The position numbers and the translations under genes were made by a program. From Adineta vaga (lineage: Eukaryota; Rotifera): a DNA stretch of 64,000 bases. The stretch lies in NCBI GenBank assembly GCA_021613535.1, contig CP075495.1:1736001-1800000 (forward strand), written 5' to 3'. The notes under the pieces were generated by a model that was not told the DNA's origin, did not search any database, and saw only the letters and a program-made list of their open reading frames with translations. Positions 47,256 to 58,702 of this stretch are shown piece after piece; position 1 is the first letter of the stretch, and every line of letters begins with the position of its first letter.

Positions 47256-48301
47256 ATGTTGAATACATACGATACGAATAAAATGATGGATGTTAATCGA
47301 AATTATCCAACAACTCCAACATCTGATGAACTCAAACCGCCTATATTTACCCCACGTGAACGTCATTCATCAAGTGCAGAAAGTAATTCAAATATTTATG
47401 CGATTAATCTTACGCATATACCTGAAGTTCACACACCAATTACTGATTTATCATTTAATGAACAACTTCGTCTTGAACGTGATATTGCACATCAAACATC
47501 AGTCATTACTCGTGATTCTTTTCGAACAACTTATTCAAGTTTACAAACGATGTTATCTCAAATGCAATTGAAAGTTGCTGCAGCATTTCTTCAAGAAACC
47601 GAATATTTACAACAACGTGAACAACGAATTGAATATGAAGAACAAACGTTAACTGAACGTCAAAAACAATTAGATCATATTCGATATGAACGTGAACGTA
47701 TGGAAGAAAATTTTCTTCAAATTAAAGACCGATTAGAATCTGCTGTTCGACATGTTACAAAATTTAAAACGGATGGCGTAAGTTCAATTATTTTCGTTTT
47801 CTTTACGAATTGTATCGTAAATTTTAGACTGAAATTCTTCAAACATTATTTTCTGAATCTCGACAAATTGATGAACAATTATCCGATTTAATATCTGAAT
47901 CTATGGCATCACTTGTTCGTTCTCGAACAATAATACATTCGAAAAATAATGAATTTCTTCATAAATCGGATGATATTCGTTCAGAATTACAAGATCGAAT
48001 GACATTAATTCATCAAACTGAATCAACAATAACAATGATGTTAGAATTAATACATTCATTAAATCAATTAAATACTGAACATTCTCAAGATCTTTCCATT
48101 GTTAAAACAGATTTCGATCGAAAATATCAAGAATTTACGGATCTATCTCAAACAATAAAACATGATTGGAATATAAAAAACGAATTAGAACAAATTCGTA
48201 TGTTAGAAAATGAAAAAATTCATGCACAAAAAGATCTATTAGAACAAACATTATTATTAGAAAATCTCAAAACTGTTTTAGGAAAAGCTGTTCTTCATTG
48301 A
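47256..48301 (+). CDS. Coiled-coil protein of unknown function
   Basis: Two exons (47256-47777 and 47828-48301) join in frame. After a disordered N-terminus (YPTTPTSDELKPPIFTPRER), almost the whole protein is predicted helix with heptad-like Leu, Ile and Glu/Gln: LQTMLSQMQLKVAAAFLQET, EQRIEYEEQTLTERQKQLD, IRSELQDRMTLIHQTEST and NELEQIRMLENEKIHAQKDL. No catalytic or membrane segment is seen. Length is about 330 residues. A structural, cytoskeletal or trafficking role is possible but not shown. Met at 47284 is an alternative start. A poly(A) signal AATAAA lies at 48432-48437. Confidence 0.75.
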
Positions 48302-48431
48302 TGATCGTTCTTTTCGAACTATGTCTTTTTCTTACATATTTGTTGTATAAACATATTGTAATCCGTTTATTTGATTAAAAACTAGCATGTATATGATCAC
48401 AAGGTTTCATCATTCAATCTTCAAACAATAC

Positions 48432-48437
48432 AATAAA
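48432..48437 (+). terminator. Poly(A) signal AATAAA of the coiled-coil gene
   Basis: A canonical hexamer lies 130 nt after the stop codon of the coiled-coil gene. Confidence 0.45.
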
Positions 48438-48893
48438 GTTTGTCCTTTTCATTATAGTATTGAAATGTTGGATTGTTTTATATAGATTCTGTTTGCTAAT
48501 CACTTAGCAACAGATTGTATGGATAAAAAAAATCAAAACTTTCTTTAAAAAAAAGAAGAAGAAGAAGGTAATATTATATTAACCTTGAGCTTCAATGATG
48601 ATATATGATGACTATCAATTGATAACGTCTGACAATTTGTTTATATCTTAAAAATCGTTATATATTGCGCTATGATCATACTCGCAAAATCAACTTTCAT
48701 TCTATTTCTTCTTGTCTCTCATTAATTGATGTTCCGATCGAATTCATTCTAGTATCATCTAATGATGTCAACCTTTTCTAGTATCATCTTTTCTCAAGGT
48801 TAGAAATCGTGCTGAGCGAACATCATTACAATTCAATCAAGAAACGGCATGTGCAAACGAGAACACGTAAACATAATAATCAGTTAGCTAGTT

Positions 48894-48945
48894 TGTCTGT
48901 CTGTCTGTCTGTCTGTTTCTCTTGATGATGATGATGATGATGATG
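48894..48945. repeat. (TGTC)n and (GAT)n microsatellites
   Basis: About six tandem TGTC units (48894-48916) are followed, after a few bases, by about seven GAT units (48924-48944). Confidence 0.85.
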
Positions 48946-51195
48946 GTGGTAGTGGTGATAAAGTCTATCGATCTATCCATCATTTGGTAACAACTAAGAG
49001 AATGTCAAACTCGATCAATCAATTCCGATCGTTGATGAAATAAGAGAAATCTATTGAATATGAAAAATCATAGTATTATCATTTTCATATTTTTTGTTAT
49101 TTAGATAATGTAATAGAAAACATATCTGATCATAATGATTAACATTTGATTTCTCGGAAGAATCTAATGATAAAATTTATTATTATAGTTTATAGACATG
49201 TTGGTAATATTGAGAAAAGCATCATTGATTATTCGAGACATTTTCTCTCCCAATAGATTTCATTTGATCTATTCAATTTTACAGACTTTTTATGGAAATA
49301 AATTTCATTGCAAGATTTCGATCAGTTACATTCATTTAATGAAATATTGTTCTTGTCATTATTTGCCTTCTATTGACGTTTAATAAATATATACTCGAGA
49401 TGATCTTTGATCATCTTGTAGATCGTTTATCTTCGTCTTCTTCTCCCTCTTTTTTTGTCTTATATAAACAACTTGATTCTCTTATTCTGTTAACCTTAGC
49501 TACTGCTTAGTATTTATGCACGTCGTCTCTATGTGTGTTTATCACTAAGATCATACAAAATTTTTTCATTATTCACGTCAACAAGATAAGGTGCAGGAGA
49601 AGAAGAAAAAGAATTGAATATGTTCACTATTTGTGATCTAGTGACCCACTTATCGTTTTGATCAAATACAATCAGTTCAATTAAACTATCTACAATGACC
49701 TTTCATAAAATCAATGTTTTACGTACAAGAAGAAAAAAAATGTTTGTTTATTTTATTATTAATATGTCAATCTTCTCTTTGATCTTTATGACATTTACTA
49801 GTAGTTGAAATTATCATCAACATTTTTTCTTTCATTTAAAAAAAAACGAGTTAGAATCATTATTGAAGAACTGAGTTATATTTGTGAGTATAGTGGCCCT
49901 TACTTCAAGCGAGAGAAAGATAACAAACAGCTTGCAATTGTAGTTCTTTCTATGTGTTGTGAGACCTCACCCTTCTCTTCTATTCCTATGTATTCATTTG
50001 CTTCTTCCTCTTTTTGGCATACATTTTTCTCCTGCATTTATTCTTCTCTTTTTTCTCTCTCTCTCTTTCTCACACCGACATAGTCGCTCGTTACTTATTT
50101 GCATGTACAATAAGCCAATAGTCCCGTTTCTTTCTCTCCAATGTCTGTTTCTCATTGTGAACTTGTACGAACGAGAAAAAAAACGGAAGCTAGTAACAAA
50201 AATGAAGTTAATAGTCTATATGTGCTGGACATTATAGTACGTCACGTTCACTTCTTCTATACTTTATTTTGTATCAAAGAAATAAGTAAATGAATAGAGA
50301 GAGAAAAAAACCACCTAATAGCGAAATATCTCAGATAATCTGTTTGTTTTTTTTATTCTCTCTCGGCTTTTTCTTCTGCTGTTACCTTGTCCGTTTACTC
50401 TGCGTCGATAGTGTTGAAAGATACAGGGATATACTACTCGCGGTAATCAAAGAAAATGGAACAATAGATGTCAAGAGACGACGACGATGACAATAATGAT
50501 AAGCCATTTTGATCCGTCATTTGCATTGTTTTTGTTGATCTCAATTGTAGGACGATGCATTGCTAGTTGAGAGGAAATATGAGAATTGTTCGAGAAGATT
50601 TTATTCACTTTCTACTATGAGTTAATGAAAGAAATTTATAGGCAGCAGCAGCTTGACCGATGAAAATGTCTCCATTGAATACTCCGCAGGACATTTAACA
50701 ATCAAAACACAGTCGTTTTATTCTTCTCTCTCTTTCTCTTTCACTGTTTTTTTTTCTTCTTTTAGATAAACTCGTTCATTTGACAAGTTTTTTTCATCGT
50801 TATTACAACTAATTAAGTAAGTAAAACCGAATTAGTTTATTTCATGATCATTGATTATTCTTGGTATCTATTTATTTCTTCTTCTTGTCTATCAATCATG
50901 TTAACATAGAAAGAGATATAAAGAACAAAGTCTGTTACGAATTACGACGTTCTGATGGATTAGAACAAATACTTTTGTTTGTAAAAAGAAAAGAAAGACG
51001 CGAATATCAGTTGTTCACACGATTGTTTACATTTATAATTCGATAGGAATAGAAGTGTATGATGACAAATTGTATTCGAAGAAAAATAAACAATTAGAGG
51101 AAATTTTCTATGTTCGATATTTTATTAGTAATCAGAGAAATAAAAATATGTAATTTAATCTTTGAAGCAAATCAACTATGTATGTATAATAGATC

Positions 51196-52263
51196 ATGCG
51201 AGCCCAAGGTGTTGTATTGGTTACAATTGCTTTATTTGTGGGTATTGCTGGATTAGTGTTACATCTATTGGCATTGTAAGTTTGATTAAATTGATATGAT
51301 GAGGAGAGAGAAAAAAACCGAGATACGATTTAGATGTTCACCACATTGGAGAATAACTAAACGAGATCTTGAACCAATAATGGAGCCTGTTAGTTATGGA
51401 CTTTGGGAACGATGTGAATATGTTAATATGACTATTATTAAACAAGGCGTTGCACTCGGCATTCGTCCACATGTTCAAACATGTCGACCAAATCTTTATA
51501 TGAGATATACACCTGAAACTTTTCTTACATGTTATAATATTCGTCGAAATTGTCCAGTTATTCAAAAAAATCAAATTCCTTCAGGATGTGTATGTCGTTA
51601 TCTATCATCGGATCGAGCATTACAATGGTTAACAGTTATTGCAGCTATTTTTCTTATTCTCGGATTACTTTTACTTTATTTAAAAACGATTGCACAACCT
51701 CTCAATGGTTTGTTTGTTTGTTTGATTTGAATTTGAATGTGAAGAAATTCGTTTTTTTTAGAAAGTGCAGTTTTATTACTTAGTTATGCTCCATTCGTTT
51801 GCTTTCTCTTAGCATTAGTATCAATGGCGACAAGTTTAATTTTAATTGGAGCTTGTAAGTAATTAGTAAACGAGATATTTATCGAGAAGATTTTTCTTTA
51901 TAGTTCTTCGACGTGATTCATATGAAGATTATTCATTTCCATTGAAAAGTGTTTCGAATAATAGTATCGCACCTTTAAATTTTGATTTGCATAGTCTTCG
52001 TAATTATGCAAAATTTTATGGTAAGATTTTTATTAATGAAACAATTCGACTTGAAAAGACACATTTTTCGTTTAGAAAAATCATTTACTCGAGATCAACA
52101 TATCGCAGCTGAAAAAGAACTACGTGACGATGCTCATACTCATTATCATACAGTGATTGGTCGAGCAACTATCTTTGAAATAATTGCAACAGCATTAATT
52201 GCGTTGCTACCGTCATTGCATTCTTACTTGGTGCAGCATCACGATCGGATATGTAATTTTTAA
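51196..52263 (+). CDS. Claudin/PMP22-like four-helix membrane protein; apparent frameshift at the C-terminus
   Basis: Five exons join in frame from MRAQGVVLVTIALFVGIAGL at 51196 (exon 1 ends 51275, exon 2 starts 51334). The first helix is followed by a large extracellular loop with PVSYGLWERCEY, recalling the W-GLW-C motif of claudin/PMP22/EMP proteins, and eight or so Cys. Helices 2 and 3 are LQWLTVIAAIFLILGLLLL and LLLSYAPFVCFLLALVSMAT. The last exon begins a fourth helix (ATIFEIIATALI) and then changes character: the open frame gives a His-rich tail ending at 52263. The next frame gives VATVIAFLLGAASRSDM with a stop at 52254-52256, which is what a fourth helix plus short tail should look like. 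One base missing near 52198-52201 would explain this. Such proteins form junctions or regulate channels. Confidence 0.7.
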
Positions 52264-52579
52264 TCATAACAGTCACTTGTTACGTCTTCATATTGAAGAA
52301 TATGAACAGGTTTTGAATTCGCCTTTTCTCTTCTTTTTTTTTTAGTCATTTGTGTTCCTATATAAGAAATACAGAACGTTTTCTTTTCTTTTTTTGTAAT
52401 TGTTGTCAACATCGTTTTTCTTTTCTTATGAATTTATATAATATAGTGCTACCCTTTCTTTTTCTTCTCCTTGCTTCATAAGTTTGTCATTGGTGTGTCT
52501 AAGTACATAAAAGATTTTCAAAACTATAGACATTTTCTTTCACTAGAATTGATATTGATAGTTTCAACAAACTATTCTT
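52264..52579. other. Short intergenic spacer
   Basis: T-rich sequence, probably the claudin-like 3' UTR and the 5' region of the PAN-like gene. Nothing else is seen. Confidence 0.4.
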
Positions 52580-53057
52580 ATGGTAAGTAAAACAAGATAT
52601 GAGAGAAGATGTTTATTTTTTACGTCAAATATTTTAGAATTATTTCATAGTAATTATTGGATTGAATTTAATCATGACAGTTATTTTGTCATTAGGTAAT
52701 ATTGGATCGAGAACATCAAATGGAATATTATTTCCTCGAAAACGATTTCTTCCATCGAACAAAGACTTTCATCTAGGTAAACATAAATCACGAAATCGTT
52801 TACGATGTATTCATTTATGTCAAGAATCATCTCATTGTCAAACAGTTATGTATAATCAAATGACACAAGAATGTAATCTATTTAGTGAACATATTGAATA
52901 TGGTTTAGGACGATTATATGATGAAAATAATGACAATTTAATAACGATTCGTCTAGATAAAGATACTCATAAAATGAAAGAACAAATAAACAAACAAACA
53001 TCAATTATACTATCAACAACGAAACAAAAGCAATCCGATGAAAATTGTGAATTATAA
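52580..53057 (+). CDS. Small secreted PAN/apple-like protein; start codon alone in exon 1
   Basis: The long exon (52638-53057) has no good start for its hydrophobic N-terminus. An ATG at 52580-52582 is followed immediately by GTAAGT, and an ATTTTAG acceptor at 52631-52637 joins it in frame to AATTATTTC. This gives MNYFIVIIGLNLIMTVILS, an excellent signal peptide. The mature part contains RCIHLCQESSHCQTVMYNQM and TQECNLFSEHIEYG, a cysteine pattern like half of a PAN/apple domain. A basic, Gln/Lys-rich tail ends at the stop at 53055-53057. PAN domains bind proteins or carbohydrates outside the cell. An alternative is initiation at Met 52674 with a weak signal. A poly(A) signal AATAAA (53057-53062) overlaps the stop codon, and the convergent GPCR gene ends 8 bp further on. 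Confidence 0.65.
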
Positions 53058-53062
53058 ATAAA
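53057..53062 (+). terminator. Poly(A) signal AATAAA overlapping the PAN-like gene stop codon
   Basis: The hexamer starts on the last base of the TAA stop. Cleavage would therefore fall inside the 3' end of the convergent GPCR gene, predicting antisense overlap of the two transcripts. Confidence 0.5.
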
Positions 53063-53065
53063 TAA

Positions 53066-54010
53066 TCATTGATTAATTGTGTTATGATTTTGTTCGGTTG
53101 AACATTTACGAAATAATTGTTTAACTGATTGTCGAAAGGATTTTGATGAAAAAAAATATACATAAAATGTAATACTATAGTTTAAATAGAAGAGTAAAGA
53201 CATTGTAATAAAATTAATGAATGATTCAATTTTTATACGTTCAGAACTTTTATTTGGTATTGTATCATTGGTTAATGTTAAATAAAATGTCATCAATGGA
53301 TAACAAAATGTGCAAATAATACTAGCAATGACTTCAGCAAGAATAACTTTTCCTAAACTCGTTTCATTTTTTCTCAGGTGAAATTGATCACGAACTGGTT
53401 GCACACGCAATCTCATTTGTCGTAATTTAAACATCAAAAGAAAGCCAAATATGATCATAGATAATGTTGGAATAGCACCAAAACAGATAATACTATAGAT
53501 ACTAAAAATACGTCCATATATTCCATATATACCACAACGACCATTTTCAATACTTTCAAAAATTAATAAATGAACACTGATAATCGTCCAAGTTATTGTA
53601 ATTATACCGATACAATAATAAGCAATTCGTGGTCGACAATAATTTCTTATTGAAACTCGTGAATTACAAATAGCATATCGATCAATACAAGCAAAAACGA
53701 TTGTATATCGAAAACACATCGAACATGTGTGAATAATATAACCACGAAGACGACAGAGTATTAAGGATGTTTGGACTAAATCAATATTATCAAGACCATA
53801 AACGATTGGGATAATTGCCCAATTAGTAATGATTAAACCAAAGATTGATGCTGCTAGAAGATAGATTGAACATGAATTTGCAAGACGATGTTTTCTTGTT
53901 AGAATTAGAATTGTTATAATATGACCTAGATTACTAAATCCAGCTATTATTGGTAAAAGATAACGAGTCATTGCACGTTGGACAAGGACGAGTGAATCTC
54001 CAATTGACAT
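53066..54010 (-). CDS. Rhodopsin-type G-protein-coupled receptor (neuropeptide/FMRFamide-receptor-like)
   Basis: A single 314-codon exon contains seven hydrophobic helices. Helix 1 is near LPIIAGFSNLGHIITILIL, helix 2 near SIYLLAASIFGLIITNW and helix 3 near SMCFRYTIVFACIDRYAIC with a DRY motif and the preceding Cys (LILCRLRG) for the extracellular disulphide. Helices 4-5 follow, helix 6 is near VILAEVIASIICTFCYPLMT, and helix 7 is near LLFYLNYSITFYVYFF where NPxxY is changed to NYSITFY. An amphipathic helix 8 (SKSFRQSVKQLFRK) follows. This type is widely expanded in rotifers and is usually annotated as orphan peptide receptors. The ligand is unknown. The gene is convergent with the PAN-like gene. 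Confidence 0.88.
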   Translation of the reverse strand: MSIGDSLVLVQRAMTRYLLPIIAGFSNLGHIITILILTRKHRLANSCSIYLLAASIFGLIITNWAIIPIVYGLDNIDLVQTSLILCRLRGYIIHTCSMCFRYTIVFACIDRYAICNSRVSIRNYCRPRIAYYCIGIITITWTIISVHLLIFESIENGRCGIYGIYGRIFSIYSIICFGAIPTLSMIIFGFLLMFKLRQMRLRVQPVRDQFHLRKNETSLGKVILAEVIASIICTFCYPLMTFYLTLTNDTIPNKSSERIKIESFINFITMSLLFYLNYSITFYVYFFSSKSFRQSVKQLFRKCSTEQNHNTINQ

Positions 54011-55033
54011 GTTTGAATAGATGTATAATGAGTAGAAAAGACGTCAAATAGGTATGATTGAGGAGAGAATTCTTTTTTTTTTTGAAGAAAATAAAAGAAA
54101 TGCAGAACCGGATATTTGCATGATCTATTTTTAATATTTACTTTCTATGAATCTTATTAATCTTAATTCAAAAATCTTTTATCTAATGAGTATAGAATTA
54201 TCACCATGAGCGCTTGAATCTATCATTACTTAATGATCTATTTAAAAAATTGTAAGAACTATCATTTATCAATATTTCTCATTATTATTGTATGAAATCT
54301 TTCTCTTAATTTATGACATTTTCTTTCATTTTGATAAAACATATATTTACTAGAGATAACTCTTTGTAGAAACAAAATTAACGAAGTATATATCAGCTTC
54401 TTATTTTACAAGATTGGAGTGAATTGTTTTCGAGTTTTATATGCTGAAGAATAGAAAAAGAAATGAATAAATTAGATTCTTTTCAGTATTATCTCTAGAA
54501 TAAAGCTTCGTCAAATATGAAAGAAGAGCGTATTAAATCTCTATAAAGAGAAAAATGTATTAATATTCTTCAATTAAAAAGTGAAATAATGATGACTTCG
54601 ATTTTGAATAATCTGACTCATCTGCATCCTCATTCTTAACAAGTTCATCAGATGAAATTATCTGCAACACGATCTATAGATGCGAATAATGACGATGAGA
54701 CTGTTGAATATTTTTAAAGAATGAAATTCTTATTTTACTTGTTCAATCTCTGAATTTGGTTGGTTTGAAAGGAATTGAAGTATGAAATCTAGTCTACAGG
54801 GCAGAAAGCTCAATACATTCGAGAAAAATTTCGTAAGCGTCATTATACGACAATGCACTTGCCGAATGAACTACTTGTTTTGTTTCGATATTAGATTAGT
54901 TGGAAATCATCTGATGATGATGATGTACGAATATCGATATGCAGCATCGTTACCTATTAACAAACGATTACATCTTTATGTTAATATCGAGAAGAAACGG
55001 TGCACTTGATATTTGAGATGATGCAAAAGAAAT
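54011..55033. other. Intergenic
   Basis: About 1 kb is without a clear gene. A plus-strand ORF at 54782-55009 of 75 codons lacks domain or splice context and is not called. Confidence 0.45.
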
Positions 55034-56096
55034 TCAATCAATATTCCAACCATTTTTCATTAAATTTTGAATAATTGTATATTTATGTTTTTGAATTAAC
55101 ATTCGAATATGTTTACTGATGATCAGTTTGATCTCGATCTTTCTAAATTCTATACAATATTCATAAAGTGTCCAAAATGGCCAATCAATATGACGTTCTG
55201 CTAGATCAGCTCCATTTTTCAATAACAATTCGACTGCCCATAAAATATCATAATGAATTGCTGTCACCAATGGTGTACCAAATTCTCCATGGATGTTAAT
55301 ATTAAATTGAAAACGAATAAGTTCACGAGTTAATTGTCGATTATTTGATATGATAGATTCATGAAGAATAGTATTATTATTATCAAAACAGATTTGTTCA
55401 ATAGATGTATCAACTGCTAAACATAAATTCTTTAATTGATTATAATTTCCACAATGACAACATTCCTAGATTTGAAAAGAAATATGAAAGAGAAACGAAC
55501 GAATTTGAGATTACTTTTAAAGCTTGTTTGAATACTAACATTCTAAAAGGAGTTGTCGTTTTAATATAATCTAGTACACGATTATAATTGATTTGTTGTT
55601 GATGAAAATGTTTTTTATCTTCTTGTTCTGGGTGCAGAATACATAAGAACTCGGTATATTTATTTCAGAAAATATTGAACTTCTATCGAAAGATAATGTA
55701 TCAGAATCTTTCAAATAGATAGCTGTAGCTAAAACTTTTAAAATATATCACTGAAAATTATGAATAAAAGTTACCAGGCCTATTTTGTCGAAATGGTATT
55801 CGATTGGGAAATTTCTGATATGATCTTTTTGCTGCTTCTGAATATAATTGATATCGAATTTTCAAACGTCGTTCTAATTCTATATGAATTTTACTACGAT
55901 GCTCATTTAATATCATTGTTGAAAAAGAGTTATGTATTTCTGATGGTGTATAAGTAATTGATTGAATAAGAAATGGCCATGATTTACTAATAACATCTTC
56001 AAGATCTTTATCAGTTAATTTATCATACGATGATAATGGTTGATCAGCACATCGAACTAAATCATCATACTTTTCAGATAATGTCAAAGGTGCCAT
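55034..56096 (-). CDS. Ankyrin-repeat protein, apparent frameshift in the middle
   Basis: Exon 1 starts at MAPLTLSEKYDDLVRCADQP (56096) and ends near 55770 at AATAGGCCTG|GTAACT. A TTTTAG acceptor near 55733 leads into ATAIYLKDSDTLSFDRSSIF SEINIP. The frame then changes near 55647-55654: conserved-looking sequence continues as FLCILHPEQEDKKHFHQQQ only in the next frame. One base appears to be missing. A further intron ends at CTAG before ECCHCGNYNQLKNLC. Ankyrin-type repeats follow (NTILHESIISNNRQLTRELI, GTPLVTAIHYDILWAVELLL, KNGADLAERHIDWPFWTLYE) to a stop at 55034. Ankyrin repeats bind other proteins. The domain set is reminiscent of ASB/SOCS-type ankyrin proteins, but no SOCS box was confirmed. 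It may be a real gene with a base error or a young pseudogene. Confidence 0.55.
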
Positions 56097-56192
56097 AAGT
56101 GAAACAGAGATCGACAAGAAAAAAATCTTACTGAAAACAAGAATTAAGCGCTTCGTTTATGATTAATTTATATTAAAAAGAAATAGACAAAA

Positions 56193-57142
56193 TCAATTTC
56201 TTGATATTTCTCGTACTAAGAGATGAGGAAATAGTCGTTGAAAATAAGCGACAGCATTGGGAAGTATTCTATCATTCGGCCGATATGTACCAGAATTATT
56301 ATTGATAAGTAATATTTCGCCATCACCAAACTTTCTCATTTCACCTGCAAATCGAACATCACATGAACGTCGAGCTAAAGTAACGTGTTTAGTTAATAAT
56401 TGATAAAAATATTTATATTTTCCACGTGGAATTTGACTAAAAATAAGATCACCATTTCCGAGTAATACAAAATTGTATATTTGATCGATTGATAATTCAT
56501 CAATCAAATGAATTTTATCATTTGATCGAACAATGGGATATTTTTGCACTTGAATTCTTCGTACAAGATACATGTTGGATTCAGTACCAAGAACTTGATG
56601 TTTGATATGATCCGATAAAGTTGGAAGTGGAGTTGGGTTTAACCGAATCGGTAAGTAATCATTTATATCAATTGAAGTTGGACATATCTCCCAAATAGGA
56701 TTTTCATCCGAGAAAAAATTCAATAATCGACCAAAGAAAAGTGTAGGTGGATAAACAAATGTCGTCATGGAAGGGCCAACTAAATTTAAAAATGAAATAA
56801 CTTAAATTTATCGATTCAATCGAACCTGTTGAAAGATTGTAATGTTTTCCTCGACGCGGTGGAATTCGAGGTTTTTGATGCCAATCAGTGTAATATATCG
56901 GTGTAGGCTTTAAAAAAGATATATAGAATAATATTTTCATCATATAAAGAATAATCTTGTAATTGTTTACTCGATCAGGACCTGGTACAACAAAATCTTC
57001 ATCTTGATGTAAATGATCTCTTATGCTCGTTTTCGAGTCACAAAGATCATTAGCCCAACAATATTTCAACAAGAATGACGTTATGAAAAATTTTAAATAA
57101 CGATCTACTCTTTCAAAGATTATTACAGACAAATAATTTCTT
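56193..57142 (-). CDS. Uncharacterised protein with an AGE...SGxYRP motif; 5' end uncertain
   Basis: Three exons join in frame: one from about 57142 (after a TTAATATAG acceptor-like sequence) to 56970 with DEDFVVPGPDR, one with PTPIYYTDWHQKPRIPPRRG, and one from about 56780 to 56193 starting GPSMTTFVYPPTLFFG. No Met is found in the first visible exon, so the start lies upstream or at Met of MTTFVYPP. The C-terminus contains TLARRSCDVRFAGEMRKFGD and EILLINNNSGTYRP, ending PNAVAYFQRLFPHLLVREI. From memory, an AGE followed by N-x-SG-[HT]-Y-[KR]-P is a signature of uncharacterised bacterial and eukaryotic proteins, with no reaction known to me. No signal peptide or membrane segment is certain. 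Confidence 0.55.
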
Positions 57143-57409
57143 CTATATTAACACGAATATATGTCTCGCAGAACAGAAACAGAAGGTTGTCGAAAGAATG
57201 TTTATGTCAATAAAAAATCTCGATTAACCAGTAATAAACGTGCATTTCGAAATAAATAAATCGTTATAGATGTCCAATTCAAACATAGAGAATGAAAAAT
57301 TTCTATACTGATTCGATAGATAATTTAAACCGCTTCTTTCTTCTAAAAGGTTGACTAGTACATATCGTATCTTTATTTATCCATTTCATTCTTACGTTAG
57401 TTTTCTATC

Positions 57410-58579
57410 ATGCAATACCATTCTCAATTGATTTTCTTCATTGTTTTCTTATTAATTTCGGAAAGTTCAACTTGGTTCCATCATCATCATCATAATAAAC
57501 GATCATTGAATGATTGTTGTGTATCATCAAAAATTAATGTTGCCTCAAAAAAGGCTAACAATGGCCGAGATTTTTTCCATCAATTAGCAACAAATAGAAG
57601 TTCATATAAACAAATAAATCCTGAAAATATGTGTAATTTAATTCATTTTCTTATTCAACAATCGTCATTAAATAATCAATCAGTTACATTTACAAAAGGT
57701 ATGTTTGTTATCTTTGATTCAACAAATCAAATCTTCGAACAATTAATGAAAGCCAAAGATGAACAAAAATCTGGTGATGAAGCACAACATGCTGGATATT
57801 TCAAACGATTAAAACATATGAGTCATCAAGCATTAGAGAAAGTTTTTCAAGAACCTCCGAAAACATCAGATACATTTATTTATGTTCGCGGAGATGAAAG
57901 TTCACATTATCATGGCGAACGAGGATCCAAATGGGATCGAACACGAGATTATCCTGCATATGGAATGGATGTACCCGGAGCTTGTATGTACAAACGTTTT
58001 GCTCTAAAATAAGATTTAATGAACTTATTTTCAGGTATGCCTAGTGGTTTTGGTCATATATTATTTGGTAAAATTCCTTCACTTGAAACACAAGGTAAAT
58101 ATGCTGGTGAACGTATCTATATCAAACCAGAATTATTTGGTATTCGTCATTTGAAACAATTTATTCGTCATGCTCAATCATATTTAGATCATGTATCAAA
58201 ACGTTATGTTTGTCAGTTGAAAGATATGCATAAGAAACCAGGTTGTTCAAGTGAAGAAGCATTTCGTGAAAATACAGATAAGAAGTTATTAAAAAAATGG
58301 CAAAATATTCTCTTAACAACTCCATCAGTTGCCAATCAACATGAACAATTAATGAAGAATGCAACAAAATATGGTATAAGTGAAATTTATCGGCAAGCAA
58401 AACAAATTGAAATAACGAATGAAGGAAATAAAGTGAAAGCGTTTCTTCTCGAAATAACAAAGCATTATGGCAATGAAGATATACAAGTTCGAAAAGGTCG
58501 AGAGATTATATTCACAACAAAAGAATTAATCGATAGTCCACTAACATGTGAATTTATGAGTAGAATGAAAAAATGTTAA
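57410..58579 (+). CDS. Secreted protein of an unrecognised family, tandem paralogue 1
   Basis: Two exons (57410-57983 and 58035-58579) join in frame. A signal peptide (MQYHSQLIFFIVFLLISESS) is followed by a His-rich run and a mature protein with paired cysteines (LNDCCVSSKINVASKKA). Conserved blocks shared with the next gene are PENMCNLIHFL, FVIFDSTN, YPAYGMDVPGACMPSGFGHI, AGERIYIKPELFG and VRKGREIIFTTKEL plus a LTCE near the end. It looks like a compact enzyme-like or effector-like domain. I faintly recall bacterial proteins with a LP-x-G-HxLFG...IKPE pattern but cannot name the family. No catalytic residues can be assigned. It is probably extracellular or in the secretory pathway. Confidence 0.75.
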
Positions 58580-58702
58580 TTAATTATTCACTTCTTTTAA
58601 TAAATGAATTCATCAATGATTCAAAAAGATGTAAAGAGTATTCAGCGCGGGTAATAGGAAAAGACTCTTTTTTTTTCTTTTTCGTATACGACCGTGTCTC
58701 TA

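Larger units (their letters stand above)
48302..51195. other. 2.9-kb gene desert with microsatellites
   Basis: No gene is supported between the coiled-coil and claudin-like genes. The stretch contains TGTC and GAT repeats (listed separately), CT-rich runs near 50040-50080 and 50720-50760, and short low-complexity ORFs. It ends at a TAATAG acceptor-like sequence just before the next start codon. Confidence 0.5.

Noticed and set aside
54782-55009. 75-codon plus-strand ORF
   Set aside because: No domain, signal, splice junction or start context distinguishes it from chance in AT-rich DNA.
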